A stretch of 6,230 bases of DNA from the NCBI GenBank assembly GCA_018715445.1, contig DVLP01000367.1:1-6230 (forward strand), given 5' to 3'. This document shows positions 1 through 5,687 of the stretch, piece after piece (positions within the stretch are counted from its first letter, which is position 1; each line of letters opens with the position of its first letter). A program made the position numbers and the translations under genes. This stretch comes from Candidatus Avipropionibacterium avicola. Lineage in GTDB: Bacteria; Actinomycetota; Actinomycetes; Propionibacteriales; Propionibacteriaceae. The notes beneath the pieces are model-generated. The model was not told the origin of the DNA. It saw only the letters and a program-made list of their open reading frames with translations, and made no database searches.

Positions 1-781
1 CCAGCAACAGCGTCGAGCCGTCCCCCATCCGTACGAAGGCGGTGCCGAGGTCCTCGACCTCGTACAGACCGGTCTCGGTGGTGGTGCCGTCGTGCCACTT
101 GTTGCTGCCGCCGCCGGAGCCGCCCCGTCCACGGGGGCCGAACTCGGCGTAGGTGGCACCGGAGACGGTGGCCACCTCGGGCTCGCCCATCACCGACAGT
201 GCCATGTCGAGGGCGTGGATGCCGATGTCCATCATCGGTCCGCCACCGGCCCACGACTTCTGGGTGAACCAGCTGCCGAGACCGGGGATGCCGTGGCGGC
301 GGACCCAACCGGCCTTCACGTAGTACAGCCGCCCCAGCACACCGGAGTCGACCAGTCGTTGCAGGGTACGGATCTGCGAGCCCTGACGCTTGTTGAAGGT
401 GACCTCGAGGACCCGGTCGTTGGCCAGCGAGGCGTCCACCATCGCCTGTGAGCGCTCGGCGGTCTCGGCCATCGGCTTCTCACTGAGCACATGGATCCCG
501 GCCTCGAGGGCCTCGATGGCCATCGGGGCATGCAGCGCGGTCGGCGTGGCAATGCTCACCAGGTCGAGGTTGGCCTCGGCGATCATCGAGGAGAGGTCGG
601 CGTGGGTGCTCTCGACGCCGTAGGTCTGCCCGAGGCTGGCCCGCTTGTCGGTCTCGACCCCGGCCAGGGCGACCAGGTCGACATTGGCCAGCGCCTGGTA
701 ACCCTTCATGTGTTCCTGGCCGGCCCACCCCAGACCGACGACACCGGCACGCAGACGGCGGCTGCTGCTCTCGTTGCTCAT
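1..781 (-). CDS. Gfo/Idh/MocA family NAD(P)-dependent oxidoreductase (ThuB-like position), C-terminus outside window
   Basis: The first 260 residues of a cytoplasmic sugar or polyol dehydrogenase are encoded; the rest lies beyond the left edge (family members usually have 340-400 residues). The N-terminus is a Rossmann domain with the dinucleotide loop GVVGLGWAG at residues 13-21. The SIATPT strand follows at 76-81 and the family EKP motif at 101-103, with the conserved Lys at 102. The second, alpha/beta domain carries GGGPMMDIGIHALD at 179-192; D185 and H189 are the usual substrate-site Asp and His. A glycine-rich stretch lies at 216-226. The ATG at 781-779 overlaps the TGA of the upstream thuA (TGATG), so the two are probably translationally coupled. 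In the rhizobial thu operon the gene after thuA, thuB, belongs to this family and helps form 3-keto-disaccharides. By analogy this enzyme may oxidise C3 of a glycoside, but family members also act on inositols and other sugars. The family call is very secure; the substrate is unknown. Confidence 0.93.
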   Translation of the reverse strand, partial: MSNESSSRRLRAGVVGLGWAGQEHMKGYQALANVDLVALAGVETDKRASLGQTYGVESTHADLSSMIAEANLDLVSIATPTALHAPMAIEALEAGIHVLSEKPMAETAERSQAMVDASLANDRVLEVTFNKRQGSQIRTLQRLVDSGVLGRLYYVKAGWVRRHGIPGLGSWFTQKSWAGGGPMMDIGIHALDMALSVMGEPEVATVSGATYAEFGPRGRGGSGGGSNKWHDGTTTETGLYEVEDLGTAFVRMGDGSTLLL

Positions 782-1566
782 CAGGCGTGGTTCCCGTTCG
801 TGCGGGCCTGGTCCTCGGCGGTGATCCGCGGGGCGGGGCGGGCGACCACACCGGGGATCTCGAAGTTGGCGCCCGGCGCCGGAGCGGCCCACTGCACCCC
901 GTTGGCGATCACACGCTGCACGTCGGGGTGGTCGTAGACCGGGTAGGCCTGGTCACCGGGTGAGAAGTAGAAGACCTTGCCCTTGCCGCGGCGCCAGGTG
1001 CAGCCGGAGCGGAACACCTCGCCCCCAGTGAAGGAGGAGATGAAGACCAACTCGTCGGGCTCGGGGATGTCGAAGAACTCGCCGTACATCTCCTGACCCT
1101 CGATACGGATCGGGTGCGGCACCCCCTCGGCGATCGGATGATCCGGACGGACCGTCCACACCAGCTCGGTGTCGTTGTTCTCACGCCACTGCAGCGAGCA
1201 GGTGGTGCCCATCAGCTTCTTGAAGATCTTGGAGAAGTGCGCCGAGTGCAGGACCAGCAGCCCCATGCCCGACAACACCCGGGCGTGCACCTTCTCGACG
1301 ATCGCGTCATCGACCTGGCCGTGGCCGATGTGGCCCCACCAGGTCAGCACGTCGGTCGAGTCGAGGACCTCGTCGCTCAGCCCGTGCTCGGGCTGGTCGA
1401 GGGTCGCGGTGCGCACCGACACCCGGTCACCGAGCAGGCCTCGGATCCCGTTGGCGATCGTGGTGTGCATCCCCTCGGGATAGATCCGAGCCATGTGCTC
1501 GGCATCCCGGGTCTCGTGGATGTTTTCTCCCCAGACAGTCACATTGAGTGTGCTCACCCGGTCCAT
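781..1566 (-). CDS. thuA: ThuA family protein (trehalose utilization)
   Basis: A cytoplasmic ThuA-like protein with a glutamine-amidotransferase-like fold. With the start chosen here it has 261 residues. Family blocks are clear along its length: VTVWGENIHE near the N-terminus, IYPEGMH, VRTATLDQPEHGL, VLTWWGHIGH, GLLVLHSAHFSKIFKKLMGT, EMYGEFFDIPEPDELVFIS, and GGEVFRSGCTWRRGKGKVFY. In Sinorhizobium and Agrobacterium, ThuA works with ThuB to convert trehalose and related disaccharides to 3-keto forms; the exact chemistry of ThuA is poorly defined. The frame stays open up to an ATG at 1632, but conserved sequence only begins just after the ATG at 1566. That ATG has a GGGGG Shine-Dalgarno-like run (1579-1575) 8 nt upstream. 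The longer start would also overlap the divergent FUSC gene. A GTG at 1557 is a third option. The next gene starts inside the stop codon, so the two form an operon. The short C-terminal tail (after QWAAPAP) looks non-conserved. Confidence 0.95.
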   Translation of the reverse strand: MDRVSTLNVTVWGENIHETRDAEHMARIYPEGMHTTIANGIRGLLGDRVSVRTATLDQPEHGLSDEVLDSTDVLTWWGHIGHGQVDDAIVEKVHARVLSGMGLLVLHSAHFSKIFKKLMGTTCSLQWRENNDTELVWTVRPDHPIAEGVPHPIRIEGQEMYGEFFDIPEPDELVFISSFTGGEVFRSGCTWRRGKGKVFYFSPGDQAYPVYDHPDVQRVIANGVQWAAPAPGANFEIPGVVARPAPRITAEDQARTNGNHA

Positions 1567-1625
1567 ACTGGCAGCCCCCGTTGACCACCGGTCATCCCGG
1601 GTCCGGGTCGTGGACGCGTTGATCA

Positions 1626-2795
1626 GTGTCATCGCGACCGCTGATGCTCCATGATGGTGGGGTGGCGAGCCGGTTCTCGATCCAGCGGGTCAAGCTGAGG
1701 GCATTCGACCTCAGTGAGCGTTCCGCTGCGTACGGACGCCGCACGCTGGTCCAGCGGGCGCAACGCTGGCAGGGACGCAGCATCTTCCTGGCCCAGTGTG
1801 CGATCAGCGCCGGGCTGGCCTGGTGGTTGGCCCAGCTGGTGCTCGGTCACTCCTCCCCCTTCTTCGCCCCGGTCGCTGCGGTGATCGTGCTCGGCGTGAG
1901 CTACGGCCAACGCGTACGACGCGCCCTCGAGGTCGCCGTCGGCGTGGCCCTCGGCGTCGGGATCGGCGACGTCTTCGTCCACCTGTTCGGGACCGGGGTG
2001 TGGCAGATCATCGTCGTCGCCTTCGTCGCGATGTCGGTGGCGACCCTGGTCAATGCCGGCCCCCTGGTGACGATCCAGGCCGGCGTGCAGTCGATCATCG
2101 TCACAACCCTGCTGCCCGATCCGTCCCAAGGCCTCAGCCGCTGGTTGGACGCGGCCATCGGCTGCGCACTGGCATTGCTGGTGGCCACCCTCGCGCCGGC
2201 CGCCCCGCTGAGCCGCCCGCGGATCATGGCGGCCCGGGTCGTCGACGAGGTCGCGGCCACCCTGCGCCAGGCCCGAGTCGCGCTGTCCGATCGCGATGCC
2301 ACGGCTGCCGACGCCGTACTCGAGCGCGCCCGGGCCGGTGAGCAGAACCTCGAGGCCCTGACCGAGGCGACCACCGAGGGGCTTGCGGTGGCGCGTCACT
2401 CGGTGCTGCGTCGGGGCTCGGTGCCGTTGGTCCAGGCCTACGCGGACCTGGCCGAACCGCTGGACCGACTCACCCGCAACCTGCGGGTCCTCGCGCGTCG
2501 GGCCGCGGTGGCGACCTGGCGTGGCGAATCGGTCCCGTCGGCCTACCTCGACCTGCTCGACGACCTTGCCACCGTGGTCGAGTTCATGGCCGGCGAGTTG
2601 TGGGACCGCCGGCTGCCGATGGCGGCACGCCCTCGGTTGGTGAAGGTGGGCGTGGCGTCCTCGGCGCTGCCGGTCGCCGACTCGCTCTCGGCGGTGGTGA
2701 TCCTGGCCCAGACCCGATCCATGATCACCGACCTGTTGATGCTGACCGGGTTGGGCGCCGGCGAGGCCCGTGAGCTGATCCCCGAGATGGACTGA
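1626..2795 (+). CDS. FUSC family / aromatic acid exporter-type membrane protein
   Basis: An inner-membrane protein of up to 389 residues. A basic N-terminal segment (about 21-50, many Arg) precedes six likely membrane helices at roughly 52-74, 78-94, 100-121, 124-142, 147-163 and 171-192. The block SPFFAPVAAVIVLGVSYGQR (77-96) followed by a Gly/Val-rich helix is typical of FUSC / ArAE_1 proteins. These have been linked to efflux of aromatic acids such as p-hydroxybenzoate (AaeB) or fusaric acid. The last 195 residues are a soluble, mostly helical region rich in Ala, Arg and Glu. One membrane half plus one soluble half is the usual length for actinobacterial members. The start is uncertain: GTG 1626, ATG 1644 and GTG 1662 are in frame and none has a good Shine-Dalgarno sequence. 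The gene is divergent from thuA and ends 6 bp from the convergent isomerase. It could expel an aglycone released by neighbouring enzymes, or be unrelated. Family call solid, substrate unknown. Confidence 0.86.
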   Translation: MSSRPLMLHDGGVASRFSIQRVKLRAFDLSERSAAYGRRTLVQRAQRWQGRSIFLAQCAISAGLAWWLAQLVLGHSSPFFAPVAAVIVLGVSYGQRVRRALEVAVGVALGVGIGDVFVHLFGTGVWQIIVVAFVAMSVATLVNAGPLVTIQAGVQSIIVTTLLPDPSQGLSRWLDAAIGCALALLVATLAPAAPLSRPRIMAARVVDEVAATLRQARVALSDRDATAADAVLERARAGEQNLEALTEATTEGLAVARHSVLRRGSVPLVQAYADLAEPLDRLTRNLRVLARRAAVATWRGESVPSAYLDLLDDLATVVEFMAGELWDRRLPMAARPRLVKVGVASSALPVADSLSAVVILAQTRSMITDLLMLTGLGAGEARELIPEMD

Positions 2796-2805
2796 GCGGG
2801 CTCAG
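2792..2805. terminator. Small perfect inverted repeat spanning two convergent stop codons
   Basis: CTGAGC (2792-2797), GG, then GCTCAG (2800-2805) form a perfect 6-bp inverted repeat; as RNA a 5-bp stem with a CGGG loop is more realistic. It contains the TGA of the FUSC gene (2793-2795) and the TGA of the isomerase read on the other strand (2804-2802). It could act as a weak bidirectional stop between converging transcripts. The stem is short and no T-tract follows on either side, so a true intrinsic terminator is doubtful. Confidence 0.3.
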
Positions 2806-3602
2806 CCGAGCTGGCCCTTCAACCAGGCGTAGCTCTGCGCGATGCCGTCGAAGGTGTCGCCCTCGTAGTGGTCGAACTCGATGACGGCATGGTCGATGCC
2901 CTTGATCGACGACAGCACCTCGGCCAGCGGGACGTCGCCCTGTCCGGCCGGGGTCTGATCGTCGGGCAGGTTGGCGGCGCTGAGGCCCGGACGCAGCGGC
3001 CCGTCCTTGATGTGCACGGCCGCAACTCGGTTGCCGAGGCGCTGCAGCAGGGCGACCGGATCGGCGCCACCGGCAGCGGCCCAGTAGAGGTCCACCTCCA
3101 GCACGACGGCCGGGTCGAGCAGATCGGCGAAGACCTCGAGCACCGGGGTGCCGTCGATCGTCTGGGAGAGCTCGTGGTCATGGTTGTGGTAGCCGACGCG
3201 CAGCCCGTGCTCGGCGGCCTGCTTCGCGCGCTCGTTGAGTCGGGTGGCGATCGCAGCGACCTGCTCGCGGGTCTGCCATTCGCTCGGGCCGACGTACGGG
3301 TCGATCACGATCTCGACGCCCAGGGTCTTCGCGGCCGCGAAGGTCTGCTCCATCGGCGGGACGGTGAGGAGCCCGTCGGGAGTGGTGGCGCCCTCGTCCT
3401 GCAGCAGGATCGCGTGCGAGGTCGGCGACACCAGGCCGTGCGTGTCGAAGGAGGCCTTGAGCTCGTCAGCACGGCGCACGAAGTCGAAGGCCTCGACCTG
3501 GGTGAGCCCGATCGCGGCCAACTTGGCCAGCGAACCGTCCAGGTCGGCGTCGAGTTCGGGATGGATGGAGTAGAGCTGCACCGAGATCTGAGGTGACGAC
3601 AT
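2802..3602 (-). CDS. Sugar phosphate isomerase/epimerase family protein (xylose isomerase-like TIM barrel)
   Basis: A 266-residue cytoplasmic TIM-barrel enzyme of the AP-endonuclease-2 / xylose-isomerase-like superfamily, which includes IolE, IolI, hydroxypyruvate isomerase and ketose 3-epimerases. The opening ISVQLYSIHPEL and VEAFDF (36-41) are typical strand-1 and strand-2 blocks. A four-residue metal site can be proposed by analogy: E144 in GYHNHDHE (137-144), D171 in EVDLYWAAAGG (169-179), H197 in VHIKD (196-200) and E242 in IEFDHYEG (241-248). All four positions are intact, so the enzyme looks active. The start is the ATG at 3602, with AAGGAAGG (3619-3612) 9 nt upstream; the frame continues upstream to 3818, but that part is low-complexity and unlike the family. 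The gene is transcribed divergently from the ABC importer and shares its control region, suggesting joint regulation. The likely substrate is a keto-sugar, inosose or 3-keto-glycoside derived from the imported compound; the sequence does not settle which. Confidence 0.9.
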   Translation of the reverse strand: MSSPQISVQLYSIHPELDADLDGSLAKLAAIGLTQVEAFDFVRRADELKASFDTHGLVSPTSHAILLQDEGATTPDGLLTVPPMEQTFAAAKTLGVEIVIDPYVGPSEWQTREQVAAIATRLNERAKQAAEHGLRVGYHNHDHELSQTIDGTPVLEVFADLLDPAVVLEVDLYWAAAGGADPVALLQRLGNRVAAVHIKDGPLRPGLSAANLPDDQTPAGQGDVPLAEVLSSIKGIDHAVIEFDHYEGDTFDGIAQSYAWLKGQLG

Positions 3603-3611
3603 GCCCAGCGA

Positions 3612-3619
3612 CCTTCCTT
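3612..3619 (-). promoter_or_regulatory. Ribosome binding site that fixes the isomerase start
   Basis: On the minus strand this reads AAGGAAGG, followed by a 9-nt spacer and the ATG at 3602-3600. It is the only good Shine-Dalgarno sequence in this open frame and supports the 266-residue start over the one 72 codons further upstream. Confidence 0.75.
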
Positions 3620-3639
3620 CGTACGGTTCGGGACTTCGC

Positions 3640-3645
3640 ACTGTA
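3640..3645 (-). promoter_or_regulatory. Weak -10-like hexamer for the isomerase gene
   Basis: The minus strand reads TACAGT here, four of six matches to TATAAT, and would give a leader of roughly 30 nt before the ATG at 3602. No convincing -35 hexamer lies 16-18 nt upstream, so this promoter may need an activator or may be a chance match. Confidence 0.25.
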
Positions 3646-3691
3646 CCTCCGGCTCCACCGGCACCACCATCCCCACCAGCCGACACACGGG

Positions 3692-3714
3692 TGACTAGAC
3701 CATTGACTAGACCA
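3692..3714. repeat. Tandem direct repeat, probable regulator binding site
   Basis: The 11-mer TGACTAGACCA occurs at 3692-3702 and again, without change, at 3704-3714, giving a 12-bp period. Each copy contains CTAGACCA, identical to the centre and right half of the DasR operator consensus (core TGGTCTAGACCA). With one extra upstream base included, the 12-bp cores match it at 9 and 10 of 12 positions. By eye these are the only two CTAG tetramers in the window. The second copy overlaps the -35 box of the importer promoter, as expected for a repressor site, and the region also lies upstream of the divergent isomerase. Which regulator binds is inference; a HutC/GntR-type protein is the leading guess. 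No regulator gene is in the window. Confidence 0.6.
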
Positions 3715-3730
3715 GAGCCACGGCCATAAA
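3703..3730 (+). promoter_or_regulatory. Sigma70-type promoter for the ABC importer operon
   Basis: TTGACT (3703-3708, five of six matches to TTGACA) is followed by a 16-nt spacer and CATAAA (3725-3730, four of six matches to TATAAT). This AT-rich -10 stands out in a GC-rich region. Transcription would start near 3737, leaving a leader of about 35 nt before the importer's first ATG. The -35 box lies within the second copy of the direct repeat, so a bound regulator would compete with RNA polymerase. Confidence 0.55.
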
Positions 3731-3772
3731 CTCCCCGGCGTCCTGTTGGCAATGCGGAGGCGGTGCAGCTGA

Positions 3773-4780
3773 ATGATCCGATACCTGCTCGGGCGGCTCG
3801 TTCGGCTTGTCCTGTCACTGTTCGCTGTCTCGATCATCACCTTCGTGCTGTTGCAACTGGTGCCCGGCTCCTACAGCGATCTCCAGGGTGCTGATGTCGG
3901 GTCCGGCCTGGGCGGCTCGTCCGTGGTCGGAGGCTCCGGCGGGGGCGCCGGCGGCGAGGAACAACCCGCCTGGCTGAGCTACGTGCAGTTCATGAAGGGC
4001 GCCATCACCTGGGACATGCCGGCCAGCTACAAGTACCCCCAGCTGACGGTCAACGAGATCATCGAGCAAGCCTTCCCGGTGTCCTTCACGATCGCCTTCC
4101 TGGCCATGATCGTGTCGGTCTGCATCGCCATCCCGACCGGGCTGATCGCCGCGGCCCGGCAGAACAAGTTCCTCGACTACGGGCCGATGTTCCTGTTCAC
4201 CGTGATCACCGCCCTCCCTGGCTACTTGTTCGCCCTGGTGTTGATCCTGGTCTTCGCCTCCTGGCTGCGGTTGTTGCCCACTGGCGGCTGGAACGGACCG
4301 CAGTACGCCATCATCCCAGTGCTCGCCCTCGGGTTGGAGCATGTCGCGCGGATGGCTCGCTTCGTCCGGACCTCGGTGTTGGAGTCCCTGCGTGAGGAGT
4401 ACGTGGTCGCCGCTCGTGCCAAGGGAGCCACCCCGGCCACGGTCTGGGTGCGCCACGTGCTGCGCAACTCCCTCATCCCGGTGGTGACGGTGGCCGGACC
4501 GATGTTCGCCGCGATGGCGACCGGCACTGTGTTCATCGAAGCCCTGATGGGCATCCCGGGTCTGGGCATGTTCTTCTCGGTGGCCGCCCGCACCCGTGAC
4601 CTGCCGCTGATGATGGGCGCCACCCTGTTCTTCGCGGTGCTGTTGATGTTGGTGAACCTCTTGGTCGACCTCAGTTATCGACTGCTCGATCCACGCATCC
4701 GGTACCAGACCCCACGAACCTCCGTTCGCTCGCGGCGCCTGGCCCGGGCCCAGCTCGAGGCGGTGAACCAGAATGGCTGA
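3773..4780 (+). CDS. ABC importer permease, DppB/OppB type
   Basis: The first membrane subunit of an Opp/Dpp-type ABC importer, 335 residues, of usual family length. Six membrane helices are likely at about 9-30, 102-125, 137-161, 177-195, 232-255 and 280-302. The N-terminal block (RYLLGRLVRLVLSLFAVSII, ending in LVPG) is typical, though the common PGDP is PGSY here. The EAA loop that contacts the ATPase is EEYVVAARAKGATPATVW (208-225), followed by the family block VLRNSLIPVVT. GIPGLG and LVNLLVDLSYRLLDPRIRY near the C-terminus also fit. Odd feature: residues 39-61, in the extracytoplasmic loop after helix 1, contain 12 glycines in 23 residues. The ATG at 3773 follows GGAGG (3756-3760) at 12 nt, or GGTG (3762-3765) at 7 nt. 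The gene overlaps the next permease by 8 bp. Family members carry peptides, nickel, or oligosaccharides and glycosides; beside thuA and an isomerase a sugar-like ligand is likelier. Subunit call secure, ligand unknown. Confidence 0.93.
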   Translation: MIRYLLGRLVRLVLSLFAVSIITFVLLQLVPGSYSDLQGADVGSGLGGSSVVGGSGGGAGGEEQPAWLSYVQFMKGAITWDMPASYKYPQLTVNEIIEQAFPVSFTIAFLAMIVSVCIAIPTGLIAAARQNKFLDYGPMFLFTVITALPGYLFALVLILVFASWLRLLPTGGWNGPQYAIIPVLALGLEHVARMARFVRTSVLESLREEYVVAARAKGATPATVWVRHVLRNSLIPVVTVAGPMFAAMATGTVFIEALMGIPGLGMFFSVAARTRDLPLMMGATLFFAVLLMLVNLLVDLSYRLLDPRIRYQTPRTSVRSRRLARAQLEAVNQNG

Positions 4781-5687
4781 CATCCAAGAGGCCCCGGCGG
4801 CCGACACGGTCGCGACCGAAGCCGTACGGGAGCGTCCGCGCAGTGAACTCGCGCGGATGTGGTCGCGGTTCCGCAAGAACAAGATTGCGGTGGTCAGCCT
4901 GGCCTTCGTCGCGATCCTGGTGATCACCGCGATCATTGCGCCGTTGATCATCCCGCACGATCCGACGGCCCAGGATCTGCGCAACCGCTTCCTGCCGAGC
5001 TTCACCGACGCCAGCCATCCGCTGGGCACCGACACCTTGGGCCGCGACATCCTGTCGCGGCTGGTGATGAGCCTGCGTACGGCGTTGGTGATCGGTTTCG
5101 GAGCCGAGGCGATCGCGCTGTTCACCGCGATCGTCATCGGCATGGCCGCCGGCTACCGCGGCGGACGCACCGACGAGGTGCTGATGGCGTTCAACGACAT
5201 CATGTACGCCTTCCCCAGCTACCTGCTCACCGTCATCCTGGTCGTGGTCATGGGCCGTTCGACCGGTGCAGTGATCCTGGCGATCTCGATCGGGTCGTGG
5301 GTGGGCCAAGCCCGCCTCGCCCGGGCCCAGACGCTCAAGATCAAGAGCTTCGGTTATGTGGAAGCAGGCCGTTCGATGGGCGCCGGTGGGATCACCACCA
5401 CCTTGCGCTACATCCTGCCCAATGCGCTCGGCCCGCTGCTGGTGGCCACCAGCTTCGGCATCCCGGCCGCCATCGCCGCCGAGGCCGGCCTGGCGATCCT
5501 GGGCCTGGGTGTGGCACCGCCGACCCCGTCCTGGGGCGGGATGATCATCGACGGCTACCACGACGTGATCGGCCGACCGTTCCTGATCATCTGGCCGCTG
5601 CTGCTCTTCGGGCTCACGCTGCTCGCCTTCACCTTCGTCGGGGACGGACTGCGTGACGCCTTCGACACCAGCGAGGAGGATCGCTGA
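4773..5687 (+). CDS. ABC importer permease, DppC/OppC type
   Basis: The partner permease of the same importer, 304 residues. It begins with a hydrophilic, Ala/Glu-rich tail, then the OppC N-terminal block WSRFRKNKIAVVSLAFVAIL (30-49) with helix 1 at about 38-60. The hallmark HPLGTDTLGRDILSRL lies at 82-97. Further helices fall near 104-126, 143-160, 165-180, 222-245 and 268-290. The EAA loop is YVEAGRSMGAGGITTTLRYI (195-214), followed by LPNALGPLLV. The C-terminal FVGDGLRDAFD is the usual ending of DppC proteins. The ATG at 4773 lies within the last codons of the upstream permease (ATGGCTGA, 8-bp overlap), and GAGGCGGTG (4757-4765) upstream serves as ribosome binding site. Its TGA overlaps the ATG of the ATPase gene. 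It forms the membrane channel as a heterodimer with the preceding product. Nothing looks broken. Confidence 0.94.
   Translation: MADIQEAPAADTVATEAVRERPRSELARMWSRFRKNKIAVVSLAFVAILVITAIIAPLIIPHDPTAQDLRNRFLPSFTDASHPLGTDTLGRDILSRLVMSLRTALVIGFGAEAIALFTAIVIGMAAGYRGGRTDEVLMAFNDIMYAFPSYLLTVILVVVMGRSTGAVILAISIGSWVGQARLARAQTLKIKSFGYVEAGRSMGAGGITTTLRYILPNALGPLLVATSFGIPAAIAAEAGLAILGLGVAPPTPSWGGMIIDGYHDVIGRPFLIIWPLLLFGLTLLAFTFVGDGLRDAFDTSEEDR
5673..5680 (+). promoter_or_regulatory. Strong ribosome binding site for the ATPase gene
   Basis: GAGGAGGA lies 6 nt before the ATG at 5687 and inside the last codons of the upstream permease. It is the best Shine-Dalgarno match in the window. With the TGATG overlap it supports both the chosen start and tight coupling to the permease gene. 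Confidence 0.8.

Noticed and set aside
1583..1607. Short GC-rich inverted-repeat fragments between thuA and the FUSC gene (ACCGGT, CCCGGGTCCGGG)
   Set aside because: Short GC palindromes are expected by chance at this base composition, and they have no clear spacing relation to a promoter.
1544..1609. Possible promoter hexamers in the thuA/FUSC divergent region (TTGAGT 1544-1549, CATACT 1564-1569, TTGACC 1581-1586)
   Set aside because: TTGAGT and CATACT are only 14 nt apart, and TTGACC has no -10-like hexamer 16-18 nt downstream. No spacing gives a credible promoter.
1629..2399. A 256-residue minus-strand open frame opposite the FUSC gene
   Set aside because: Biased composition (Gly, Arg, Asp, His, Gln) and no domain; a mirror of the real coding frame.
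2868..3596. A 242-residue plus-strand open frame opposite the isomerase
   Set aside because: It lies wholly against a gene with intact metal-binding motifs and resembles an antisense product.
3603..3818. A 72-residue N-terminal extension of the isomerase, up to an ATG at 3818
   Set aside because: The extension is Gly/Ala/Arg-rich low-complexity sequence, would cover the divergent promoter and overlap the first permease gene, and lacks the good ribosome binding site present before the ATG at 3602.
3815..5143. A 442-residue open frame on the minus strand opposite the two permease genes
   Set aside because: Its product is rich in His, Gln, Asp, Gly and Arg with no domain signal, as expected from the antisense of GC-rich membrane-protein genes. 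The plus strand carries clear family motifs throughout.
4671..5561. A 296-residue minus-strand open frame opposite the second permease
   Set aside because: Same antisense composition; no recognisable motif, and it lies against a well-conserved DppC-type gene.
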